Origin: Halorhabdus utahensis DSM 12940
GTDB taxonomy: Archaea; Halobacteriota; Halobacteria; Halobacteriales; Haloarculaceae
Assembly (NCBI RefSeq): GCF_000023945.1
Contig: NC_013158.1
Location: 806,001 to 870,000, forward strand
Direction of reading: 5' to 3'
DNA: 64,000 bases
The notes below the pieces were generated by a model. The model had not been told where the DNA came from. It worked only from the letters and a program-made list of their open reading frames with translations, and did not search any database. Below are positions 1 to 7,012 of the stretch, piece after piece. Positions within the stretch are counted from its first letter, which is position 1. Every line of letters begins with the position of its first letter. Both the position numbers and the translations under genes were made by a program.

Positions 1-505
1 GGCCGCTCTTGCGCTTGGCCCACCGGAGTTCGGGCTCGCCGCCCAGCTCGCGGATCGCGTTGGCGACCGTCGTCCGGGCGTCGGGGAGGACCTCGACCGG
101 GACCACAGTGTCCAGCACGTCGGTCTCCTTGGTCGGATCGGCGACGATCTGGAGGCTGTCGGTCGCGCTCGCGACGATCTTCTCGCGGGCGTGGGCCGCG
201 CCGCCGCCCTTGATCAGGTCGGAGCCGGCGAACTGGTCAGCGCCGTCGATCGTGACGTCGATGTGGCCGTCCGTCTCGTCGAGCGTCGTGAGGTCGATCC
301 CCTTCTCGATGGCGATCTCGCGAGCCTGAAAGGAGGTCGTCACGCCGACGATGTCCAGCCCCTCCTCGACCCGATCGCCGAGGATGCGGATGGCGTGCTC
401 GGCCGTGGAGCCGCTGCCGAGGCCGACGACGTCGCCGTCGCTGACGGCTTCAACCGCACTCTCGCTTGCCCGTCGCTTCGCCGCGTCACGAGTTTGTTCG
501 TCCAT
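1..505 (-). CDS. rpiA: Ribose-5-phosphate isomerase A (5' part; gene runs off window start)
   Basis: Interconverts ribose-5-phosphate and ribulose-5-phosphate in the cytoplasm (non-oxidative pentose phosphate pathway, PRPP supply). About 168 N-terminal residues are visible of a family usually 220-240 long. Family motifs seen: GLGSGSTAEHA near residue 28 (phosphate loop), TIDGADQF near residue 83 and the KGGGAA loop near residue 94. The start is the ATG whose complement lies at 503-505. Divergent from rpe with 87 bp between the starts, so the two pentose-phosphate isomerising enzymes share a promoter region. The C-terminus is outside the window. Confidence 0.95.
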   Translation of the reverse strand, partial: MDEQTRDAAKRRASESAVEAVSDGDVVGLGSGSTAEHAIRILGDRVEEGLDIVGVTTSFQAREIAIEKGIDLTTLDETDGHIDVTIDGADQFAGSDLIKGGGAAHAREKIVASATDSLQIVADPTKETDVLDTVVPVEVLPDARTTVANAIRELGGEPELRWAKRKSG

Positions 506-592
506 GTGAGATTGGTCGCCGTGGGGGAGGAAATACCCTGCCCTTCGGCGGCGGTAGACACCGTTATAGGACTGGCTTGGAAACCGGGGACC

Positions 593-1243
593 ATGGCGCG
601 CATCGCACCGTCGATCCTCGCAGCGGACTTCGCCGATCTCTACGGGGACGTCCGGCAGGTCGAGTCGGCCGAGATCCTCCATCTCGACGTCATGGACGGC
701 CACTTCGTGCCGAACATCTCCTTTGGCCCGCCGGTGATCAGTTCGCTCCGGGAGCGGACCGACCTCTACTTCGATACGCACCTGATGATCGAACACCCGA
801 GCGAGTACGTCGAGGCGTTTCAGAACGCCGGCGCGGATCGGCTTACCGTGCACGTCGAAAGCGAGGACGATCCGGGAGCGGTCATCGAATCGATCCACGA
901 CCACGGCATGGACGCCGGGATCGCACTGAATCCCGACACCGATGTGGGGAGAGTCGAGCCGTACCTCGACGACGTCGAAGTCGTCCTCGTCATGAGCGTC
1001 CAGCCAGGCTTTGGCGGGCAGTCGTTCATGCCGAAGACGCTCGATCGGATCGAGCGACTCGACGCGATGGGGGCCGCCGAAATCGAGGTCGACGGCGGCG
1101 TGAACAGTGAGACAGGACCGAAGTGTGTCGAGGCAGGGGCGGAGACGCTCGTCATCGGTTCGTCGCTGTTCGGCCAGTCGGACGTGGCACGGGCGCTCGC
1201 GGATCTGAGAGAAAGCGTCGGCATCGAGGCCAAGTCGCAGTAG
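593..1243 (+). CDS. rpe: Ribulose-phosphate 3-epimerase
   Basis: Epimerises ribulose-5-phosphate and xylulose-5-phosphate. 216 residues, the normal TIM-barrel length. Visible family motifs: the start APSILAADF, the metal-site stretch LHLDVMDGHFVPN, MSVQPGFGGQSF in the phosphate/active-site loop, and EVDGGVN plus GSSLF at the C-terminal phosphate site. The frame is open far upstream, but homology starts at the ATG at 593, and a TATA-like GTTATAGG about 25 nt upstream fits a leaderless transcript. Lies between rpiA and prs, so three enzymes of ribose-5-phosphate metabolism cluster here. Rpe is uncommon in haloarchaea and suggests pentose catabolism. Confidence 0.95.
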   Translation: MARIAPSILAADFADLYGDVRQVESAEILHLDVMDGHFVPNISFGPPVISSLRERTDLYFDTHLMIEHPSEYVEAFQNAGADRLTVHVESEDDPGAVIESIHDHGMDAGIALNPDTDVGRVEPYLDDVEVVLVMSVQPGFGGQSFMPKTLDRIERLDAMGAAEIEVDGGVNSETGPKCVEAGAETLVIGSSLFGQSDVARALADLRESVGIEAKSQ

Positions 1244-1271
1244 CAGGAACGGTCAGGAAAACAGCGATGGC

Positions 1272-2114
1272 TTACAGCACGTCGGCAATGGGCGGCGCGG
1301 CGCTGACGCGGCTGATCGAGCGGTCGATCGTGTCGGTCGCGTACAGCGACTTGACGCCGGCCCGGGCGAGTTTGCTCAGGGCGTTGTCGACGAGCAGCGG
1401 GTGGACACACGAGACGTAGACGTGGTTCGTGTCCTGCTTGCTGATGAGCCGGACGGCCTCGCTCATCGTCCCGCCGGTCGCGATCATGTCGTCGACGAGG
1501 ACGACGTCGCGGTCGGTGAAGTCCTTGTCGTCGGCGCTCATCTCGACTTCCGTCGCGGAGTGGCGGATCTTCTCGAAGTTGTCGACGTGTCCCTCGCCGT
1601 ATGTCTCCTGGACGGACTCGGCGAGCCAGACCGCGTCCTCGTCGGGGCCGAGGAAGACGGGATCGGAGAGATCGTCGGGCAGGGGCTCGGCAAGTTGAGG
1701 GGCCGCGTCGATCGGCTCGGCCGGAACGTCGAAGTAATCCAGCACCGAGACGTTGTGTGGATTGACCGAGTAAACGCGATCCGTGCTCGGGCTGAGGGCC
1801 TTTGCGATCGCCCGGACGGAGACCGCCTCGCCGGGGTTGAACAGCTTGTCCTGGCGGGAATAGCCCATGTAGCCGATAACCGTGACGATCTCGTCGGGAT
1901 CGCGCTGGACGGCCCGCTCCTGGAGTTCCAGCAGTTCGAGGTGGGCCTGACTCGACGTCGTCGAGCCGACGATGACGACCCGCTCGTCGTCGCCGACGGT
2001 GACGTCCTCGGCCGCCTCGACGCTCCCGTCGAAAGCCAGTTCGACCAGTGGCTCCCCAAGGATGTTCGAGACTTCCATCGCGATGGGCTGGGCAGTCGAC
2101 GTCCCCGTGATCAT
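1272..2114 (-). CDS. prs: Ribose-phosphate diphosphokinase (PRPP synthetase)
   Basis: Makes PRPP from ribose-5-phosphate and ATP for nucleotide, histidine and tryptophan synthesis. 280 residues, the short archaeal form. Visible motifs: GYMGYSRQDK (ATP/metal loop near residue 100), NPHNVSVLDYF, and the PRPP-binding signature DVVLVDDMIATGGT near residue 215. The ATG start complement is at 2112-2114. Convergent with rpe (28 bp between stops). The gene consumes the ribose-5-phosphate produced by the neighbouring isomerases. Confidence 0.95.
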   Translation of the reverse strand: MITGTSTAQPIAMEVSNILGEPLVELAFDGSVEAAEDVTVGDDERVVIVGSTTSSQAHLELLELQERAVQRDPDEIVTVIGYMGYSRQDKLFNPGEAVSVRAIAKALSPSTDRVYSVNPHNVSVLDYFDVPAEPIDAAPQLAEPLPDDLSDPVFLGPDEDAVWLAESVQETYGEGHVDNFEKIRHSATEVEMSADDKDFTDRDVVLVDDMIATGGTMSEAVRLISKQDTNHVYVSCVHPLLVDNALSKLARAGVKSLYATDTIDRSISRVSAAPPIADVL

Positions 2115-2217
2115 GTATCCCTTCCTTCGTCAGAGGTGAATAAGACACTTCGGTCTTTGCCCGCCGAAGCGAAGACTGCCGAAACGGCGAAGGCTCCGAC
2201 CGTCCAGCGCCTAGCCG

Positions 2218-3237
2218 TCACTCGCCGTAGGTGTGGAAGTCCACGGCCTGTTCGAGCAACTGATCCGGGATGCCGGGGACCTCTTCGTCACGAACCGGAC
2301 CCTGTGCGTCCAGCACGTCGGGATCACGGGGGAAGTCACGCAGTGAGAAGTGAATATCGATGCCGGCTTTCGCGCCGGCCCCGAGTGCGATCGGGAGTTG
2401 ATTGTGACCCGGCGTCAGATCCCCGACTGCGTAGACGTTGTCGGCGCTTGTCCGGCCGTGATCGTCGACCTCGACAGTCCCGTCGTCGTTGATCGCACAC
2501 CCGAGTTCCCGCGCGAGACCGTTGTTGTATTCGGCACCGTACATGGCGAAGCCGCCCTTGTATTCCCGGATCTCGCCGTCAGCAAACTCCAGCGTTTTCA
2601 ACCAGCCGTCCTCGCCGTTCTGGACCCCGGCGATGTCTTCGTGGATCACATCGATCGGATGCCCTTCGATCGTCTCGGCGGTCCCCTCACTCCACTCGGG
2701 ATCATCGCCGCGGGTCAACAGATCCACTTCGTCGGTGAAGTTGAGCATTATCCCCGCGACGTGGACAGCACTCTCGCCGTGACCCATGACGTAGACCGGT
2801 TCGTCGACGAACATGTGGGCGTCACAGTGCAGACAGTAGTGCAGCCCCCGCCCGGTCCGAGGCAGCGGCGGCTCCGGCCGGACGTCATTGAACCCAGTCG
2901 CGAGAACGACCGCCGTGGCACTGTACTCGTTGGAGTTACCCACCAGCCGAATGTCGTCTCCCTCGCGTGAACAGGAGGCAACCCGGTCGCGATAGAAGTC
3001 ACAGCCGTAGCCTTCGAGTTGCTCCCGGCCCGTCTGAAGCAACTCCATCCCGCTGTCGTCTTCGGGGACGCCGATCAGATTGTGGACGTCCTGGATCATC
3101 GCCGCTCGGCCGCCACCAACATCGACGATCGCCGTCCGATGGCCGAGTCGCGTGGCATAGAGCGCCGCCGACTGGCCCGCCGGCCCGCCGCCGACGACGA
3201 CCACGTCGTACTCGCTCGGTTCGTTCGATTCGGTCAT
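2218..3237 (-). CDS. Thioredoxin-reductase-like FAD/NAD(P) flavoprotein
   Basis: 339 residues. The N-terminal FAD Rossmann motif VVVGGGPAGQSAALYA sits near residue 13, a second nucleotide-binding segment (VYVMGHGESAVHVAG) near residue 150, and the FAD-binding YAVGDLTPGHNQ near residue 278. The redox centre reads CLHCDAH where classical thioredoxin reductases have CATCDG, so a CxxC is kept but the surroundings differ. Likely reduces a thioredoxin or glutaredoxin-like protein with NAD(P)H; the substrate is unknown. Divergent from a peroxiredoxin-like gene, a plausible functional partner. A TATA-like element at 3258-3267 lies 21-30 nt before the ATG. Confidence 0.85.
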   Translation of the reverse strand: MTESNEPSEYDVVVVGGGPAGQSAALYATRLGHRTAIVDVGGGRAAMIQDVHNLIGVPEDDSGMELLQTGREQLEGYGCDFYRDRVASCSREGDDIRLVGNSNEYSATAVVLATGFNDVRPEPPLPRTGRGLHYCLHCDAHMFVDEPVYVMGHGESAVHVAGIMLNFTDEVDLLTRGDDPEWSEGTAETIEGHPIDVIHEDIAGVQNGEDGWLKTLEFADGEIREYKGGFAMYGAEYNNGLARELGCAINDDGTVEVDDHGRTSADNVYAVGDLTPGHNQLPIALGAGAKAGIDIHFSLRDFPRDPDVLDAQGPVRDEEVPGIPDQLLEQAVDFHTYGE

Positions 3238-3257
3238 GACTCCACCGACGGAGAGAT

Positions 3258-3267
3258 CTTATAAATA
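3258..3267 (-). promoter_or_regulatory. TATA-like box of the thioredoxin-reductase-like gene
   Basis: The minus strand reads TATTTATAAG, a good match to haloarchaeal box A, ending 20 nt before the ATG of the flavoprotein gene. This spacing implies a leaderless or near-leaderless transcript. The AT-rich block stands out in a GC-rich intergenic region shared with the divergent peroxiredoxin-like gene. Confidence 0.55.
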
Positions 3268-3359
3268 GCTCTGTCCTCCGGAAGGCGGGTTACGCCAGCC
3301 ACAGGGCCTTACGGGGACGGTACCGACTGTTGATACGCCCCGATATCGAACGGCCCGAT

Positions 3360-3905
3360 ATGTCAGAGACGACGCTCGCCGAGGGCGTATTCGACTTCGA
3401 GTTACCGAACGTCGGCGTCGGGCCGGACCCACTGGGTCTGGACGCTGTCGTGGCCGCTTCGGACTTTGCCGTCTTGCTCTTCCTGCGGGACTATCACTGC
3501 CCGAAGTGCAAAGCCCAGGTGTCCGAAATCAGCGAGCACGCCCGGACGTTCAACGAACTGAAAACGGCCGTCCTGCCGATCCTGCCAGAGCCACGCGAGC
3601 GGGCCGAACAGTGGCGTGAGAAGGTCGTCGAGGACTTCCCGTTCCCGCTGCTTGCCGACGGCGAGAAGCGGGTCGCCGAACAGTACGACCAGCCGACGCG
3701 ATACGGCCCCGTCGGGAACCTGCACGACCTCCTCGGACGACTCCCACAGAGCGTCGTGCTTGACACGCGAGGCGATGCCGTCGAGGTGATCTTCACCCAC
3801 CAGGGTGATTCAATCGACGATCGACCGGCCGCCGCGGAACTGATCGGGACCGTCGAAGACATCCAGGAATCGTTCGTCTTCGATTGCTCACTGGTGGAGT
3901 GTTAG
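3360..3905 (+). CDS. Peroxiredoxin-like / AhpC-TSA family protein
   Basis: 181 residues with a thioredoxin fold of the redoxin/AhpC-TSA type. A strand reading FAVLLFLRDYHCPKCKAQ (near residues 31-48) places a CPKC pair at the peroxidatic/thioredoxin position, and a PQSVVLDTRG strand follows near residue 133. Likely reduces peroxides or disulfides in the cytoplasm using the flavoprotein encoded divergently. I chose the ATG at 3360; a TTG ten codons upstream is also in frame. Two further cysteines at the C-terminus (FDCSLVEC) could act as resolving residues, which is an inference. Confidence 0.8.
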   Translation: MSETTLAEGVFDFELPNVGVGPDPLGLDAVVAASDFAVLLFLRDYHCPKCKAQVSEISEHARTFNELKTAVLPILPEPRERAEQWREKVVEDFPFPLLADGEKRVAEQYDQPTRYGPVGNLHDLLGRLPQSVVLDTRGDAVEVIFTHQGDSIDDRPAAAELIGTVEDIQESFVFDCSLVEC

Positions 3906-4008
3906 CGACGGGAGCGTGAGATCGATCTGTTCTCATACAGATTGCTCTACCTGTTTACCGTGACGACGATCCGACTGCAGGCGGTCGATATTGTGATGAC
4001 GTAAACAA

Positions 4009-4080
4009 CCTCGGGCGCGGTGTTGACGCAAATCGGAGATTTGCGAAAGCCGAAAACCTGCGGTTTTCGGAAGCCCGAGG
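4009..4080. repeat. IS end (tnpB side): 72-nt three-way-junction palindrome
   Basis: The outer stem pairs CCTCGGGC (4009-4016) with GCCCGAGG (4073-4080). Inside are two perfect hairpins: CGCAAATC/GATTTGCG (4027-4034 and 4038-4045, 3-nt loop) and CCGAAAACC/GGTTTTCGG (4050-4058 and 4062-4070, 3-nt loop). Spacers are 10, 4 and 2 nt. It starts 14 nt beyond the tnpB stop, where TnpB elements carry the right end and the 3' part of the omega RNA. The same fold recurs at 5862-5933. Confidence 0.85.
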
Positions 4081-4094
4081 CTTTTGTAATTCCC

Positions 4095-5399
4095 TCAGCC
4101 GTGCGCTAGCACTCCCTGCTCGGCAAGCGAGCGGGATGAGGTTGGGCGGCTTACACGCCCCGACCCGGACAGACGCACCAACCGAACCTGCGGCTGGGTT
4201 TTGTGAGTCCGGTAATCCGCATTATTACCGTCAAGTTTCGCCTTCTCGCGCCACGCGATGTTCACCGACGCATTCCGGTCAGCGTGGTCTTGCACCACGT
4301 CACACTCGTCGTTCGGACACCGGAACCGCCGTCCTTGACGATCCCCACGCTCACCACAGCACGAACATGTCTTCGAGTTGTAGTACGCATCCACAGTGTC
4401 CGTGGGAATCTCTCGCCACGTCGCCTTGTACGAGACGAACGTCTCGAACTTGTGGAACGGCAGTTTGTGCAACCGGCGGTTCATATACGACCCGTACTGC
4501 ATTTCCTCGCGAATACCCTCCATATCCTCGAACACGATGACCGGGTTCGGGAACTATTCTGCGAACGCCACGACAGCACGGGAGAGCCGATGCAACACCC
4601 ACTCGGTGAATCGTTCCTCTTTGTCACCGAGTTTCCGGTGGATGCTCGTCTTGCCGTGTTCTTGACAGCGAGTAGTGATGGTGTGGTAGCGTTGGCGTTC
4701 CTGCTTGACTCGTCCGTAGTCAAGGACGAGCGTGCCCTTCGTCCGCATTGTCTCGTGGTCGAGGGCGGTGAGTGCGACGTTGCGCTCGTTGATGTCCACT
4801 CCGACGAGCGTGTCGCTGATGTCGGGGTCGGGCACGTCGAACTCGCGTGTGACCGTGACGTGTAGGTAGTACACGCCATCGCGGTACAGGAGTTCGGCCT
4901 GCCCCACATCCACCTCATCCGACGTGATGGCGTCTCGAAGTTCGTCCATCGCGTCTGGCTCACCCCGAAGGTGGCCTGTTACCTTCTTGTAGGGTTTTGG
5001 GCTGATGCGGACTTGGACGCGGTTCGTGTCGTCGTCCACGGTGAGGCGGTAGCCTTCCGTGTGCGCCATCACGAGCGGGTACGCACCAGATTTGTCCGTA
5101 CTCGGCGGCGTCGGCTTGCCACCATCAGGGTCATCTTGTTCGCGCCACCAGTCAAGGAGTGACTGGTAGGAGTCCCATGTTTGGAGTGCTTTGCCGACGA
5201 CCGCGCACTTGTTGTTCCGCAAGAAGTCGTCGCGATCAACCTCCTGCTGAATCTTAGTGCGCGTGTATCCCTGTTGTTTGAGGTGGATGGTTTGGTTGAA
5301 TATCTCGCGTGAGGCGAGGCGGGCGTCGTGAAGCCACGACCGCTCACCAGACGCTATATGGAGGCGCGTCTGAATCGTCTTCGTGGCTTCTTCACCCAT
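4095..5399 (-). pseudogene. tnpB: IS200/IS605 TnpB (OrfB) RNA-guided nuclease gene with in-frame amber codon
   Basis: 435 codons from the chosen ATG (complement at 5397-5399; an ATG nine codons upstream is also possible). TAG at 4554-4556 interrupts the frame at codon 282; both sides stay in the same frame. RuvC-like residues are all present: Asp in VGVDINERN (about residue 202), Glu in VIVFEDMEG just after the amber codon (about 291), and Asp in QDHADRNAS after a CxxC...CxxxxC zinc finger. The wild-type codon was probably CAG (Gln), as AFAE-Q-FPNP reads naturally. TnpB proteins are omega-RNA-guided DNA nucleases; this copy would be truncated before RuvC-II unless the amber is read through. 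Confidence 0.85.
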
Positions 5400-5443
5400 G
5401 CTTTGACAATCGTTCCAGACTGTCATAAATGTAGGGATTAGGG

Positions 5444-5851
5444 ATAGAGGAGTATCGCAGTCATGCACATTCTATTAGTTCCTGCAAGTATCACTTCGTC
5501 TGGTGTCCGAAGTACCGCCACCTGGTTCTCAACGTGATTGAAGACGATATCCGGGATCTGTTAGGTTAGGCTGCTGACCACTTTGGGCACGAGATCCTTA
5601 CGTTGGAGATCGCAGATGACCACGTTCACCTGTTCGTGCAAGCAGACCCGAAGCACAGTCCAGCCGACCTTGCCCGGCAGTTCAAGTCGTACTCGGGAAA
5701 GCACTTGCTGGAGCGGTACCCTGAGATTCGGGAGTCGTATTTCTGGGGCGGTGGGTTCTGGAAGGTCGGGTACTACGTGGGAACAACGGGAGCGGTGTCG
5801 GAAGAGGTGGTTGAGCGGTATATCGAAGAGACGGAACATGCGCCGAAGTGA
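5444..5851 (+). pseudogene. tnpA: IS200/IS605 TnpA (HUH Y1 transposase) with amber codon and no clear start
   Basis: One frame encodes a recognisable TnpA: CKYHFVWCPKYR near the N-terminus, the HUH motif in DDHVHLFVQAD, the FWGGGFWKVGYYVG segment and the presumed catalytic Tyr in VERYIEET. It is interrupted by TAG at 5567-5569, again where Gln (CAG) is likely. No ATG, GTG or TTG precedes the conserved N-terminus in this frame; the position where I expect the start reads ATA (5444-5446), so the left boundary is approximate. The gene is divergent from tnpB, with starts about 45 bp apart. Confidence 0.75.
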
Positions 5852-5861
5852 CGCGCTTCAC

Positions 5862-5933
5862 CCCCGCCCACGGTGTTGACGCAAATCGAAGATTTGCGAA
5901 AGCCGAAAACCGTAGGTTTTCGGAAGGGCGGGG
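5862..5933. repeat. IS end (tnpA side): 72-nt three-way-junction palindrome
   Basis: Same architecture and identical length as 4009-4080. The outer stem is CCCCGCCC (5862-5869) with GGGCGGGG (5926-5933); inner hairpins are CGCAAATC/GATTTGCG (5880-5887, 5891-5898) and CCGAAAACC/GGTTTTCGG (5903-5911, 5915-5923). The outer stem sequence is different from the other copy but still perfectly paired, and the remaining differences fall in hairpin loops or in the 10-nt spacer. It begins 11 nt after the tnpA stop. Confidence 0.85.
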
Positions 5934-5993
5934 AACTCGCGCTACTTTTCGTTTAGAGCAATCCGTATCAGTCGCGTCCCGTTTGACTGACTC

Positions 5994-6597
5994 TCAGGGT
6001 GGGAGGATGTCGTCGTCGAGGAACTCGGCACAGTCAACGGGAATGCTTGTCCAGGCGTGCTTGACGACTTCGTAGCCCGTCCACCCTTCCGTCCGGATCA
6101 TCTCACCCGTCGCCTCGCAGAATGCAGCCTTCGAAATGAGGTCGTTATCAAATAGAACGTGGAGAAGATACGGCGGCCCCACAACGTCAACGTCGTATCC
6201 GTGGTCCTCGACCAGTCGCCTGATCGACCGGCGTGCGGCTCCATCGAGCAGCGAGACGACCTGGTAGGCGTCACCGTGTGCGGACAGCTCCTGCTGTAGC
6301 GATTGCTCACCTGCATCCGGCCCGTGGGGGGCGCGGAACGACAGTCACACACGACCACGACGAGGAATCATCGTCTACGTGCTCAAGCACGCGCTCACTG
6401 CCTTCTTTCAGGTACTGTTCGCGGCTTCCTTCCGGTGCGTACGTGTTCGAGTTGACGTGGTTCTGCAGTTCGTGCTTGCAGACGTTCGTGGTGGTCAACG
6501 CGAGCGAGTCCGCCAGTACGTCCCACTGGTCGGTGTTCGCAACGGCAATCAGGGAGCTCGTATCGGCCAGGAGTGGGTGGCGAGGCTCACTCGCCAT
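5994..6597 (-). pseudogene. PIN-domain toxin-like nuclease, frameshifted in a G6 tract
   Basis: Starts at an ATG overlapping the antitoxin gene by 11 nt. The first frame encodes HPLLADTSSLIAVA (first PIN Asp), a CKHELQNH segment (Glu) and VTVVPRP, then leaves frame at the six-base tract 6326-6331. The second frame continues with GPDAGEQSLQQEL, LFDNDLISKAAFCEA and a normal end. Removing one base of the tract restores a 200-residue protein with the acidic residues of a PIN RNase. It could be a true mutation, a slippage-prone switch, or a base-calling error. Longer than classical VapC (about 130 residues). Confidence 0.7.
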
Positions 6598-6913
6598 CGC
6601 TCTCAGCGAGGAACGTCGAAGTGTCCCGCTCCATTGCCGACTCGAAGGCGTCTCGCTCCGCGTCCATCCGGTCGATCTTCTCACCGAGAAGAACCTGAGC
6701 CACGTCTTCGTCGATCTCGTCGCGGCTATATCGTTCGTAAATTGCGATCTCATCCCGTTCGTCAAGCGACCGGCGGAGCATCTCGACCAGGCCTGTCCGG
6801 GCGAGTTCACTCACGTTGATGCCCCCGATATGGACCTCGTCGAGCAGTTCTGCGGCCTCCTTTTCGGACCCGGCGCGGAACTGAATCGTCGTATCGTAGC
6901 TCGAACCACTCAT
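6587..6913 (-). CDS. Antitoxin-like protein, partner of the PIN gene
   Basis: 108 residues. The N-terminal part TTIQFRAGSEKE followed by predicted helices (VSELARTGLVEMLRRSL) looks like a ribbon-helix-helix DNA-binding unit; the rest is acidic and helical, suited to bind a toxin. It overlaps the downstream PIN reading frame by 11 nt, the coupled order typical of VapB-VapC modules. If the toxin is dead, the antitoxin may be retained only as a DNA-binding protein. The family call comes from context and pattern, not a firm motif match. Confidence 0.6.
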   Translation of the reverse strand: MSGSSYDTTIQFRAGSEKEAAELLDEVHIGGINVSELARTGLVEMLRRSLDERDEIAIYERYSRDEIDEDVAQVLLGEKIDRMDAERDAFESAMERDTSTFLAESDGE

Positions 6914-7012
6914 ATTGAGGCGTCCGTCGCGCAGGCGGTTATATGTTATGACGTGTGGGTACCTGTTAGTACATTTTTCGGCGCCCGGTCTCGCGAGTTG
7001 CAGTTTCCGTGA

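Larger units (their letters stand above)
4009..5933. mobile_element. Degenerate IS200/IS605-family insertion sequence (tnpA and tnpB divergent)
   Basis: The element holds a Y1-type tnpA on the plus strand and an OrfB/TnpB gene on the minus strand, transcribed away from each other as in IS605. Two 72-nt structured repeats in direct orientation bound it (4009-4080 and 5862-5933); the exact cleavage points may lie slightly outside. Both genes carry a single in-frame amber codon, so this copy should not move by itself. It sits between the peroxiredoxin-like gene and a broken PIN toxin gene. No target duplication is expected for this family. A 15-nt inverted repeat flanks it at 3935-3949 and 5954-5968. 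Confidence 0.85.

Noticed and set aside
820-2148. Open minus-strand frame over rpe and prs
   Set aside because: Its protein is Arg-rich and shows no family. It is the antisense of rpe and an out-of-frame reading of prs.
4009-4080. Three-stem fold as a tRNA
   Set aside because: It lacks an anticodon arm, a T-loop and a CCA-type acceptor, and the 3-nt loops are too short.
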